Part shown: positions 17,802 through 26,312 of the stretch, in pieces
How the letters are laid out: each line of letters opens with the position of its first letter
Numbering within the stretch: position 1 is the first letter of the stretch
DNA from: Saccharopolyspora shandongensis
Lineage (GTDB): Bacteria > Actinomycetota > Actinomycetes > Mycobacteriales > Pseudonocardiaceae
DNA length: 64,000 nt
Direction of reading: 5' to 3'
Assembly (NCBI RefSeq): GCF_900106995.1
Contig: NZ_FNOK01000038.1
Location: 1-64,000 of the forward strand
The notes under the pieces: model-generated
What the model saw: the letters and a program-made list of their open reading frames with translations, nothing else
Database searches by the model: none
What the model was told of the DNA's origin: nothing
Position numbers and translations under genes: made by a program

Positions 17802-18919
17802 GCCGGACCCGCCTGCAAGGCGTTCCACTTCGCCGCGGCGTCGGCCGCATCCGACGCGGCGATCAGCCCGTTGCCCGCCGACGATTGCCGGGCGCCGAGC
17901 CGGACCAGCACGTCCGGCCGCCAGCGGTGCGCGGCTACATCGGCGTCCGGCCCGGTGAGCACGACCAGGATGCCGCCGGGTCGCGCTGCGGCGAGCGCGG
18001 CCGGCACCAGCGGCTCATCCGCCGCCGCGTCCTGGCCGACCAGGCACAACTCGTCCAGCAACGACCTGACCGCCCGCAGGCCGCTGTCGACCGGCGTGTC
18101 GATGCCGTGCGAGGTGATCAACCGGCAGTGCTGCCCGGCCGACGCCGACGCGTACAGCAGCGAGGCCGCCACCTCGACGGCTTCCTCGAAAACGGCCGGG
18201 CTCATCGCGGCGGGCCGGGTGTCGAGCACCGCCGTGAACCGCAGCTGCGCCGGGTCGGCGTACTCGCGCACCATGAGCTGACCGGTCCGGGCCGTCGCTT
18301 TCCAGTGCAGGAAGCGCACTTCGTCGCCGATCACGTACGGCCGGACGGCGCGCAGGTCCGCCGAACCGCGCAGCGGCGGATCGGTGATCGGCCCGTCGTG
18401 GTGGTGCCGTGGATAGCCGGCCCGCGCGGGGCGCACCTGGTGCCGGCGCGGATGTGCCCACAGGTGCGCGGTGCCGCCCGCGGTCCGGTCGCCGTGGGCG
18501 AGTCCGAAGGGATCGAACCGGCTCAGCACGAGCGGGCCGACCTGGAGCCGGCCGCGCGCCGTGGTGAGCAGCTCGTAGTGGTAGGTGGCCTCCGCGCCGG
18601 GCGCGAGCGGGCGGACCTGCACCTCGTTCACCTCGGTGCCGACCCGGTCGGCCGCGGCGAAACCGCCGTGCCGGCGGGTGGTGCCGTTGCGGACCACCAG
18701 CGACGCCAGCGCGGGCTTGCCCCGCTCGACCCGGTCCGGCGTGACGGAGCGGACGACCTCCACCTTCGGCTGGACGAAGGTAGTGGCCACGGCGGCCAGC
18801 ACCGCGCCGACCGCGGCCCCTGCCAGAGCCCGGAACAGCGGGTACCCGGCCACCTCGCCGAAGGCGAAACACATTGCGGCCCCGAGGAGAACGAGGATGC
18901 CGCGGCGGGTGAGCCGCAC
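17798..18919 (-). CDS. DUF58 (von Willebrand A-like) membrane protein
   Basis: This 373-residue protein starts at GTG 18919, directly after the MoxR stop and with GGAGG 8 bases upstream. Two transmembrane helices lie within residues 8-50. The DUF58 signature follows in the middle: RPYVIGDEVRFLHWKATART then GQLMVREYADP, and a vWA-like C-terminal part with ILVVLTGPDAD. DUF58 proteins act with MoxR ATPases in complex maturation at the membrane. It is the fourth gene of a five-gene overlapping operon. Confidence 0.92.
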   Translation of the reverse strand: MRLTRRGILVLLGAAMCFAFGEVAGYPLFRALAGAAVGAVLAAVATTFVQPKVEVVRSVTPDRVERGKPALASLVVRNGTTRRHGGFAAADRVGTEVNEVQVRPLAPGAEATYHYELLTTARGRLQVGPLVLSRFDPFGLAHGDRTAGGTAHLWAHPRRHQVRPARAGYPRHHHDGPITDPPLRGSADLRAVRPYVIGDEVRFLHWKATARTGQLMVREYADPAQLRFTAVLDTRPAAMSPAVFEEAVEVAASLLYASASAGQHCRLITSHGIDTPVDSGLRAVRSLLDELCLVGQDAAADEPLVPAALAAARPGGILVVLTGPDADVAAHRWRPDVLVRLGARQSSAGNGLIAASDAADAAAKWNALQAGPA

Positions 18920-18921
18920 CC

Positions 18922-19875
18922 CTACCTCCTCGCCGGGTCCGTCGGCACGGCGGTGTCCGCCAGCAGCTCCGCCACCACGTCGCTCGCCTGCCGCTGGCTC
19001 AGTTCCGCGTCGGGGGTGAGCACGAGGCGGTGGGCGAGCACCGGGACCGCCACGTCCTTCACGTCGTCCGGTGTCACGAAGTCGCGGCCGTGGGTGGCGG
19101 CGAGCGCCTGGGCCGCCCGGATCAGGGCGATGCTGCCGCGCGGGCTGGCGCCGTAGCGGACCGCCGGATGGGTCCGGCTCGACGCGGCCAGCCGCACCGC
19201 GTAGGAGATGATCTCGGGCGCCAGGCGCGACTTCCGCACCTCGGCGATCACCTGCTGCACGCCGCTGATGTCGATCACCGGCTGCAGCTCGTCCGGGCTC
19301 ACCCCGGCGCAGTCGCCCATCACCACGCGCACCTCGGCGTCGTGATCCGGGTAGCCGACCGACAGGCGCATCAGGAACCGGTCCAGCTGCGCCTCGGGCA
19401 GCCGGTAGGTGCCTTCCATCTCGATCGGGTTCTGCGTGGCCACGACGAGGAACGGCCGGGGCACGTCCTGGCTGACCGAGTCGACGGTCACCCGGCGCTC
19501 GGCCATCACCTCCAGCAGCGCGGCCTGGGTCTTCGGCGTGCCCCGGTTGATCTCGTCCGCCAGCACCACGTTGGCGAAGATCGCGCCGGGGTGGAACTGG
19601 AACCGCTCGGCGTTCTGGTGGTACACCATCACGCCGGTGATGTCGCCGGGCAGCAGGTCGGGCGTGAACTGGATGCGGCTCCACCCGCCACCGATGCTGG
19701 CCGCGATGCACCGCGCCATGGTCGTCTTCCCGACCCCGGGCACGTCCTCGATCAGCAGGTGCCCCTCGGCGAACAGGGCGGCCACCGCGAGCCGGACGGC
19801 GTCCTCCTTGCCGCGCATCACCACCTGCACGTTCTCGGCGATGAGGTCGTAGGCGACCTTGGGGGTGGGTGTCAC
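18922..19875 (-). CDS. MoxR-family AAA+ ATPase
   Basis: This 317-residue AAA+ chaperone-like ATPase has Walker A GVGKTTMAR (near residue 47), Walker B VVLADEINR (near 107), sensor VVATQNPIEMEGTYRLPEAQ and arginine finger DRFLMR. GTG 19875 overlaps the stop codon of a 30-residue ORF (19872-19964) as GTGA. MoxR proteins remodel or insert cofactors into vWA-domain partners, here the DUF58 protein next to it. Confidence 0.95.
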   Translation of the reverse strand: MTPTPKVAYDLIAENVQVVMRGKEDAVRLAVAALFAEGHLLIEDVPGVGKTTMARCIAASIGGGWSRIQFTPDLLPGDITGVMVYHQNAERFQFHPGAIFANVVLADEINRGTPKTQAALLEVMAERRVTVDSVSQDVPRPFLVVATQNPIEMEGTYRLPEAQLDRFLMRLSVGYPDHDAEVRVVMGDCAGVSPDELQPVIDISGVQQVIAEVRKSRLAPEIISYAVRLAASSRTHPAVRYGASPRGSIALIRAAQALAATHGRDFVTPDDVKDVAVPVLAHRLVLTPDAELSQRQASDVVAELLADTAVPTDPARR

Positions 19876-19964
19876 AGCAGTTCCTCGTCCTTTCCTCGAC
19901 GCAAACCCGCCAGCAGAGCCGGCCCGATCCAGAACACGACGCCCTGGATCCGCCCGGCTATCAC
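19872..19964 (-). CDS. Coupled 30-residue microprotein between the FN3 and MoxR genes
   Basis: GTG 19964 overlaps the stop of the FN3 gene (GTGA), and its own TGA overlaps the GTG start of MoxR in the same way. The product reads VIAGRIQGVVFWIGPALLAG then LRRGKDEELL: a hydrophobic stretch of about 15 residues followed by a charged tail, as in a small membrane-associated peptide. The double overlap is the evidence for translation; without it this would be dismissed as noise. The function is unknown. Confidence 0.55.
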   Translation of the reverse strand: MIAGRIQGVVFWIGPALLAGLRRGKDEELL

Positions 19965-21988
19965 GGCTCTCCCGTCCAGTTGTCCGTGGCCTGACCCAGC
20001 GGGGTCGTGATGGTGACAGTGATCTTGACCCTGCCGATCCAGGTGACGTTGTTGATGGCGATCTCGGAAGGCCCGTCGCAGGGCGCAGAGGTCGGAAAGA
20101 GGCCCATGAAGCGCGCCTCGCAGGTGGCCGACGAGCCCTTGGCGTCGGCGTTGACGCTCACGATCAGCCTGTTGCCGCCCTCGCCTCGCACCCCGGTGAT
20201 CTCCACGGTGGGCGGGCCCGACGGCACGGTGACGCTCTGCTTGCCGGGCTTCCCCGTGAGCACGGGAGAACCGGACGGACCGTACCGGGTGACCGCGCGG
20301 ACGGTGATGGTGGTGGTGCCCGTGATCCCCTGGAATTCCGTGCTCTGGCCGGAAATCTCGCGTTCGCCCTTGCCGGACGCGCTCACCAGGTAGTGCACCA
20401 GGTTCGCGCCGTGAAGGTCTGGCTCGGTCCAGGTCACCGAGACCCGCCCGTCGGCGCTCGCCTTCGCGGTGACCTTCGGCGCTTCGGCCGCGCGTCCCGG
20501 CACCACTGCCTTGGCGCTGGCGCCCGAGCCCCGGCCCGCCGAGTTCTCCGCGGTCACGGTGATCACGTAGGACCTGCCGTTGGTCAACCCGCTCACGGTG
20601 GCGCTCGACGCCGAGCCGTCGACCGTGGTCGACCCTCCCGACCAGCTCAGCCGGTACCTGGTGATCCGCGCGCCGTTGTTCGCGGCGGCGCCCCAGGACA
20701 CCGTGGCCGAGCTGTCGCCGGCGACCGCCTTGACGTTGCGGGGCGCGCCGGGCGGCGTCGCGGGCGCGACGACATCCGACAGCACGCCGGGCACCAGCGG
20801 CTCGGAGTCCGGGGGCTCCTCGGCGGTCGCCTCGTCGGCCGTCCCGTTGCGGGCGGCGTCGTCGATGGACACCTCGGCCGCCGATCCGTCCTCGCCGTCG
20901 ACCACCAGCACCCGCGAGCCGTCCGAGGTGTCGACGTAGATCCGGTTGTCCTCGCCCAGCGCCGGTCGCGGCGGTTCGCCGTTCTCCGGAAGCTTCTTCG
21001 AGCTCTTCAGCTGGCCCTTGCTGTCGTAGGTGAGCACTTCGTGCCGGGTCTCGTCGACCACCATGACGACGTGCGAGGCCGCGACGGGTCCGGCGATCTT
21101 GCCGTCCCTGGGCAGGTCGACCGAGACGGGCCGGGCGGTCGGGCCGTTCTTCTCCAGCCCGGCGGTGTCGATCAGGTGCAGCTGCTTGCGGTCCGGGTCG
21201 ACGACGGCGAGCCGCCCGTCGACGGCTCTGTTGGCGACCTGCGCCGTGGGCGGCAGTTTCAGCCCGATCTCGGCGGATCCGCCGAGCCCGTCGCCGCTGA
21301 TGGTGTGCAGCGTGTCCGCCGTCGTGTCGATCACGACCGCCCGGTCGCCGACGACGGCCAACGCGCCGCCGTGGCCCTTGGGCAATTCCGCGGGACAGGC
21401 GAGCCGGGTGGCGCCGCGCGGCAGCTGGCAGATCGAACCGGTGTCGATCCGGTGCAGCCACACCGTTCCGTCCGAGGTCGCCACCGGCGTGGACAGCGGG
21501 CCGCCCGCCGGGACGGTGGCCGTCGGGTCGCCGAGGCGCGCCACCCGGCCCGCGTTGCGGTAGACCAGGTACGGGCCGCCCGCGACCTCCAGCACGACCG
21601 GTCGCTCGGCGGCGGGTGGGGCGACGCTGTTCTCGACGCTCAGCGTCGACTTGCTGAACTCCGTGATCCGCGACCGCTCGACGACGTATCCGGAGCGCTC
21701 GCCCTGCACGACCTGGCTGCCCGGCTCCGCGCCGGGCACGTTCGCCCGCGCGTCTACCTGGCCGGTCGATCCGTCGACGTGGAACGCCGACTGCGAGGCG
21801 TTGTTGTAGACCCAGTGGCCGACCTGGACGAACTGCAGGCCGGGCGGAACCGACGCCTGTCCGGTCACGGCCAGGCCGACCAGCCCCACGCAGCCGGCGA
21901 CCAGCAGCGCGATCGCCGCGCGGCCGCGCGCGACGGCGCGAAGCCGCTGCAAGGCCGGGGATTTCGAGCCGGACGTGTCGTCAGTCAC
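19961..21988 (-). CDS. Membrane-anchored beta-propeller protein with two fibronectin type III domains
   Basis: This 675-residue protein starts at GTG 21988. There is one transmembrane anchor at about residues 26-46 (AAIALLVAGCVGLVGLAVTG). Residues 60-370 form repeated propeller-like blades (GTVWLHRIDTGSICQLPRGA, RAVVIDTTADTLHTISGDGL). Two FN3 domains follow (PGAPRNVKAVAGDSSATVSW; EAPKVTAKASADGRVSVTWT), then a C-terminal beta domain with two cysteines. Proteins of this plan head the MoxR/DUF58/TgpA operon in actinomycetes and probably bind envelope components outside the cell. Confidence 0.85.
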   Translation of the reverse strand: MTDDTSGSKSPALQRLRAVARGRAAIALLVAGCVGLVGLAVTGQASVPPGLQFVQVGHWVYNNASQSAFHVDGSTGQVDARANVPGAEPGSQVVQGERSGYVVERSRITEFSKSTLSVENSVAPPAAERPVVLEVAGGPYLVYRNAGRVARLGDPTATVPAGGPLSTPVATSDGTVWLHRIDTGSICQLPRGATRLACPAELPKGHGGALAVVGDRAVVIDTTADTLHTISGDGLGGSAEIGLKLPPTAQVANRAVDGRLAVVDPDRKQLHLIDTAGLEKNGPTARPVSVDLPRDGKIAGPVAASHVVMVVDETRHEVLTYDSKGQLKSSKKLPENGEPPRPALGEDNRIYVDTSDGSRVLVVDGEDGSAAEVSIDDAARNGTADEATAEEPPDSEPLVPGVLSDVVAPATPPGAPRNVKAVAGDSSATVSWGAAANNGARITRYRLSWSGGSTTVDGSASSATVSGLTNGRSYVITVTAENSAGRGSGASAKAVVPGRAAEAPKVTAKASADGRVSVTWTEPDLHGANLVHYLVSASGKGEREISGQSTEFQGITGTTTITVRAVTRYGPSGSPVLTGKPGKQSVTVPSGPPTVEITGVRGEGGNRLIVSVNADAKGSSATCEARFMGLFPTSAPCDGPSEIAINNVTWIGRVKITVTITTPLGQATDNWTGEP

Positions 21989-22121
21989 CCGATGACATTA
22001 ACAAGCGGTCGATGAAGATTTGATGATAATGGCCAACTTCGGGCGGGAGCGGTCCGCTGTCACCGAATCCTCATTTTCCCTACGGACACTGGGGCTGGGG
22101 AAGGCACGAGGAGGCAGCACG

Positions 22122-23339
22122 GTGACCGATCCAGGCGCTACCCGAGCCGGCGTGCGAATCAACGCACCGGCGATCCCGCAACCGCGACCGATTCCGGCGT
22201 GGCAACCGGAGCACCCGGTCGCCGGCCCAGCACAGAAGCCACCCGCTCGCCCTGCCGCGGGGCCGCCGGAAACGACGCCCGCTCAAGCACGTCCGCTCGG
22301 CGGGATCGGCGTGCTGCAGGTCATCTGCTGGCAGCTCGTGCTGATCGCGGTCGCGCTGGCCATCGGCCGCCCGTGGCCCGCGGTCGCCGCGGTCGTCGTG
22401 GCAGCCGCGATCGTCCTGGCGCTGACCGCGGTCCGCACCCGCGGCCGCTGGCTGTACGAATGGCTCGCGTTGTCCTGGAAGTACTTGCTGCGCAAGCGCG
22501 ACCGGGATCTGCGGAACGCGGACGAGGCCGGGCGCGCGCTGCTGCGCCTGATCTCGCCGGAATCGGTGTGGCTCGTGGACGACGTCGGCGACGACGTGGT
22601 GTCGATGCTCAGCCGGACCGCCGGGATCTCCGCGGTGCTGCAACCGAGAACGACCGCACGCGCCCCGAAACCGATGCCGCCGCCGGAGACCATGCTGCCA
22701 CCGCTGAGCGAGCAGGCACCGGCGTTCGCCGTGCAAGTGGTGCACCACGCGGGGTTCAGCCAGGCTCACGCACCGCGCGTCTGGCTGACCCTGCAAGTCC
22801 TGCGCACGGTCGAAGTGCATCGGGACGCGGAAGTCCGGCAAGCTCTCGGCAACGCCGTCCGGCGGGTGAAGCGCCAGCTCCGCCGCGACGGCGCGCCCAC
22901 CAGAGGACTTACCGAGCACGAGGTCCTCGGCGCCATCTCCTCGCTCGCGCACGTCACGGCCGACCGCAGCCGCGTCCGGGAGCAGTGGCGGCTCTGGCAC
23001 GCCGGACCGGTCTCGCAGGCGACCTTCGAACTCGAAGGCTGGTCGGGTCTTTCCCCCGCGGTCACGACGCAGGCATTGCACCGGCTGCTCGCGGCCCCGC
23101 ACGCGGCGGTGACGATCGCCGTCACGGCACACCGGTCGACGACCGACACCGAGCCCAGCGTGAAGGCGACGATGCGCATCGCGGCGGCGAACCTCCAAGC
23201 GCTGGAGCACACGACGCAGGCGCTGACCGGGCTGGCCCGCAGCTGGGGCATCGGCCTGGAACGCCTCGACGGCAGGCACGCGCAGGGCGTGGCAGGCACC
23301 CTGCCGATCGGTCTCACCGACGCACAGCAGCACCGCTGA
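22122..23339 (+). CDS. eccE: Type VII secretion protein EccE
   Basis: This 405-residue protein starts at GTG 22122 after AGGAGG. A proline-rich N-terminus is followed by two transmembrane helices at about 65-105 (VICWQLVLIAVALAIGRPWP, AVAAVVVAAAIVLALTAVRT), the short motif RWLYEWLALSWKYLLRKRDR, and a cytoplasmic alpha/beta domain, the EccE plan. EccE sits at the periphery of the ESX membrane complex. It lies about 10 kb from eccD, behind the FN3/MoxR operon, so the ESX locus is split. Longer starts upstream lack a ribosome site. Confidence 0.82.
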   Translation: MTDPGATRAGVRINAPAIPQPRPIPAWQPEHPVAGPAQKPPARPAAGPPETTPAQARPLGGIGVLQVICWQLVLIAVALAIGRPWPAVAAVVVAAAIVLALTAVRTRGRWLYEWLALSWKYLLRKRDRDLRNADEAGRALLRLISPESVWLVDDVGDDVVSMLSRTAGISAVLQPRTTARAPKPMPPPETMLPPLSEQAPAFAVQVVHHAGFSQAHAPRVWLTLQVLRTVEVHRDAEVRQALGNAVRRVKRQLRRDGAPTRGLTEHEVLGAISSLAHVTADRSRVREQWRLWHAGPVSQATFELEGWSGLSPAVTTQALHRLLAAPHAAVTIAVTAHRSTTDTEPSVKATMRIAAANLQALEHTTQALTGLARSWGIGLERLDGRHAQGVAGTLPIGLTDAQQHR

Positions 23340-23444
23340 ACTCGGACGTTACTGTCCACATCGGACCCTTCGACCGAAGGGCATCGGTTTTCGCCATGGC
23401 GGGCATCCGGCGCAGCCCCGACGAGACCTGCGCCGCGCGTGGTG

Positions 23445-24161
23445 TCAGCTCAGCGACCGGATGCCCCAGACCTCTTCGAGCACTCGCGGGGTCAGGACGG
23501 CACCGGGCGCGCCCGCGGCGATCAGCCTTCCGCCGTTGAGCACCAAGCAGTGATCCGCGCGCATCGCTTCGGCGAAGTCGTGGGTCACCTGAACCACCGT
23601 CGTCCCTTGTGCTTTGGCGTTCTCGAGGGCCGCTGAGATCAGGCGTCGCGCCTCGGCATCCAGACCGGAACCCGGTTCGTCGAGCAGGAGCAGGCCGGAC
23701 TCCTGGGCGAGCCCTTGCGCCAGCAGGGCGCGCTGGCGCTGGCCGCCCGACAGCGAGCCGAGCCTGCGGGCCGCCACCGGGAGGAGTTCCAGGCCGGCCA
23801 GGCACTTCTCGACGACGGCCCAGTCTTGGGCGGTCAGGCGCCGCCACGGGCCGCGGTGCGCCCACCGCCCCATGGACACCGCGTCGCGGACGCTGATCGG
23901 CAGCGAATCGGACACCGCGCTTCGTTGCGCGACGAACGCGGGTTCCCGGTCGGCCGCCCGCTCGACCGAACCCGCGGCAGGCCGGAGCACCCCCGCGATC
24001 ACGCCGAGCAACGTCGACTTCCCGGAACCGTTGGGGCCGATGACGGCCGTCATCCGCCCCCTCGGGAACGTGGCGCTGAGGCCGCGCAGCACCGGTTCGC
24101 GCGTGTAGCCGACCGTCAGGTCGCGGACGGCGATCTCCGGTTGATCTCGGGTGATCGTCAC
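23445..24161 (-). CDS. aztA: Zinc ABC transporter ATPase (AztA type)
   Basis: This 238-residue ABC ATPase starts at GTG 24161. Walker A is GPNGSGKST (near residue 42), the signature is LSGGQRQRALLAQ (near 139), Walker B LLLLDEPGSGLD, and the H-loop VTHDF. It is closest in type to metal-ion (Zn/Mn) ATPases of the ZnuC/AztA group. It diverges from the permease gene, and both share a Zur-like site. The C-terminal end (VLEEVWGIRSLS) has no extra regulatory domain. Confidence 0.85.
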   Translation of the reverse strand: MTITRDQPEIAVRDLTVGYTREPVLRGLSATFPRGRMTAVIGPNGSGKSTLLGVIAGVLRPAAGSVERAADREPAFVAQRSAVSDSLPISVRDAVSMGRWAHRGPWRRLTAQDWAVVEKCLAGLELLPVAARRLGSLSGGQRQRALLAQGLAQESGLLLLDEPGSGLDAEARRLISAALENAKAQGTTVVQVTHDFAEAMRADHCLVLNGGRLIAAGAPGAVLTPRVLEEVWGIRSLS

Positions 24162-24206
24162 AGCACTCCTCGCGCAGTGTTCGGCGTCACCGAACTGTAC
24201 CTACAA

Positions 24207-24221
24207 TGATAATCATTTTCA
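24207..24221. promoter_or_regulatory. Zur-like operator (zinc uptake regulator box)
   Basis: TGATAATCATTTTCA is a near-perfect 7-1-7 dyad with one mismatch to TGAAAATnATTTTCA, the AT-rich form of Zur boxes in actinomycetes. It stands out strongly against 70% GC DNA and lies in the divergent promoter region of the aztA and aztB genes, where a zinc-responsive repressor would be expected. Confidence 0.75.
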
Positions 24222-24238
24222 TCATAGGATCCGTGCTC

Positions 24239-25084
24239 ATGGATTGGCTGTTCGTCCCGTTCGAGGTGTCGTTCGTGGCGCGGGCGCTGTGGGCCGGGAC
24301 GCTTGTCTCGTCGATCTGCGCGCTCGTCGGCACGTGGGTCGTCCTGCGCGGCATGGCGTTCCTCGGCGACGCCATGTCCCACGGGATGCTCCCCGGTGTC
24401 GCGCTGGCCTCGCTGCTGGGCGGGAACCTGCTGCTCGGAGCGGCGCTCAGCGCGGGCGCGATGACGCTCGGCGTGACCGCGCTCGGCCGGTCGTCGCGGC
24501 TGTCGCAGGACACCGCCATCGGGCTGCTGTTCGTCGGGATGCTGTCGCTGGGCGTGATCATCGTTTCGCACTCGCAGTCCTTCGCGGTCGACCTGACCGG
24601 CTTCCTCTTCGGCGACGTGCTGGCGGTGCGCGGGCAGGACCTGGGCTACCTCGCGGCGGCGCTGGTCGTCGCCGCGTGGGTGTCCGCGCTCGGCCACCGC
24701 TCGTTCGTCGCGCTCGCCTTCGACCCGCGGAAGGCACAAACGCTCGGCCTGCGGCCCCGTTTGGCCCACGCCTGCCTGCTCGGCCTGATCACGCTGGCGA
24801 TCGTCGCCTCGTTCCACGTCGTCGGAACGTTGCTGGTGTTCAGCCTTCTCATCGCGCCGCCCGCCGCAGCCGTTCTCTGGGTCGACCGGATTCCCGCGAT
24901 CATGCTCGTCGCGGCGTTGATCGGCACCGCCGCGACGGTCATCGGGCTGGTCGGCTCGTGGCACTGGGGCACCGCGGCCGGAGCGACGATCTCGGCGGCC
25001 GCGGTCGCGCTGTTCTTCCTCTCCGCGCTCGGTGCGGAAATCCGCCACCGCATGCGGCGGATCTCAACCACAACAGGCGAGTAG
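24239..25084 (+). CDS. aztB: Zinc ABC transporter permease (AztB type)
   Basis: This 281-residue protein has about eight transmembrane helices, of the ABC-3 (ZnuB/MntB) permease family: LVSSICALVGTWVVLRGMAF at the start, LGDAMSHGMLPGVALASLLG with the conserved histidine, and GTLLVFSLLIAPPAAAVLW near residue 200. ATG 24239 is preferred over ATG 24206, because the latter lies within the Zur-like box and lacks a ribosome site. The gene leads a rightward unit with the propeller and solute-binding genes. Confidence 0.88.
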   Translation: MDWLFVPFEVSFVARALWAGTLVSSICALVGTWVVLRGMAFLGDAMSHGMLPGVALASLLGGNLLLGAALSAGAMTLGVTALGRSSRLSQDTAIGLLFVGMLSLGVIIVSHSQSFAVDLTGFLFGDVLAVRGQDLGYLAAALVVAAWVSALGHRSFVALAFDPRKAQTLGLRPRLAHACLLGLITLAIVASFHVVGTLLVFSLLIAPPAAAVLWVDRIPAIMLVAALIGTAATVIGLVGSWHWGTAAGATISAAAVALFFLSALGAEIRHRMRRISTTTGE

Positions 25085-25106
25085 AAGCCGGAATCGAGAG
25101 GGGATC

Positions 25107-26312
25107 GTGAACTACATCAGGAAGAAATCCGCTGCCTTCGCGGGATTGTCGGTCGCAGCAGTGGTCCTCGCGGGATGCGGGCCGGACGCGTCGACGCCCG
25201 CCGAAGAAGTTCCGCACGGCTACGTCGAAGGCGCGGAGGAGGCCGCCGAGGCGCAGTCGCGCCTGGTGGTCGCCGACGCGCAGTCCGGGACCGTGCGCGT
25301 GCTGGACCTGATCACCGGCGATGCCGCGGAGGCAGGTCAGGTGCACGGCGTCGAAGAGGTCGTCGGCGACGGGCGGTTCGCCTACCTGGCGGCGGGCCCG
25401 TCGGTCCGGATCGTCGACAGCGGCTCCTGGATGGTCGACCACGGCGATCACGTGCACTACTACCGCGCCGCCGTTCGCGAGGTCGGCACGATCCCGGGCA
25501 CCGGGCCGGTGCGCGCGTACCGCGATCCAGCGGTCGTCGCGGTGTCGTTCGGCGACGGCACGGCCAGCTTGCTCGATCGCGCCGAGCTGGAGGCGGGCAC
25601 GATCGCCGAGACGGGCAAGATCGAGGACGTGGCTCGCGGCGCGGCGGTGCTGCCCTTCGACGGCCACGTCCTCGTGCCGGTGGAGCAGCCCGGCCGGGCG
25701 GGCGCGTTGCAGGTCCGCAGCCGGGACGGTCGGCCGGTCACGACCATCGATCAGCCCTGCCCCGGCCCCGCCGGTGCCGCTGTCACCCGGCGAGGCGCCG
25801 TGTTCGGTTGCGCCGACGGCGCTCTCCTCGTCGACTCGAAGGACGGCAGGTTCAGCGGCGAAAAGATTCCGTACCCGCGGCCGGTCTCCGAGGACGAGCG
25901 CGCGCAGGAGTTCGACCACCGGCCGGGCAGCGACACGCTCGCGGCGAAAGCCGGTGCGACCGGCGTCTGGTCGCTCGACGTCGCGCACCGCAAGTGGACG
26001 CACATCGCCACCGGCCCGGTTCTGACGGCCAACGCGGTCGGCGCCGGCGGGCCCGTTCTGGCCCTCACCGCGGATGGGGCTCTGCGCGCGTTCGACGGCG
26101 AAACCGGCCAGGAGACGGCGGTCGTACCGCTGCTGAGCGATCCGGTGGCGGGCGGGGTTGCGCCGACGATCGAGATCGACACCAGCCGCGCCTACATCAA
26201 CGACGCGACCGCGGGTGTCGTCCACGAAATCGACTACAACGACGCCCTCCGCCGCGCTCGCACCCTCGAACTCGGCGGCCGGGTCACCCACCTGGTGGAG
26301 ACGGGACGATGA
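25107..26312 (+). CDS. aztD: AztD-like lipoprotein beta-propeller, probable zinc metallochaperone
   Basis: This 401-residue protein starts at GTG 25107 after GAGAGGGG. A lipoprotein signal (SVAAVVLAGC, cysteine at residue 22) is followed by a beta-propeller with blades such as SRLVVADAQSGTVRVLDLIT. The metal-rich motif DHGDHVHYYRA (near residues 113-123) matches the histidine site of AztD chaperones, which pass zinc to the AztC binding protein. It overlaps the AztC gene as ATGA. A second AztD-like gene follows AztC; they differ in sequence and in which histidines they keep. Confidence 0.8.
   Translation: MNYIRKKSAAFAGLSVAAVVLAGCGPDASTPAEEVPHGYVEGAEEAAEAQSRLVVADAQSGTVRVLDLITGDAAEAGQVHGVEEVVGDGRFAYLAAGPSVRIVDSGSWMVDHGDHVHYYRAAVREVGTIPGTGPVRAYRDPAVVAVSFGDGTASLLDRAELEAGTIAETGKIEDVARGAAVLPFDGHVLVPVEQPGRAGALQVRSRDGRPVTTIDQPCPGPAGAAVTRRGAVFGCADGALLVDSKDGRFSGEKIPYPRPVSEDERAQEFDHRPGSDTLAAKAGATGVWSLDVAHRKWTHIATGPVLTANAVGAGGPVLALTADGALRAFDGETGQETAVVPLLSDPVAGGVAPTIEIDTSRAYINDATAGVVHEIDYNDALRRARTLELGGRVTHLVETGR

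Noticed and set aside
15900-18281. Open frame of 793 codons on the plus strand
   Set aside because: It is antisense to the TgpA-like and DUF58 genes, with no recognisable domain.
23400-23466. GGGCATCCGG/CCGGATGCCC as terminator of eccE
   Set aside because: The arms are 46 bases apart and one lies inside the aztA coding end, so a stable terminator is unlikely.
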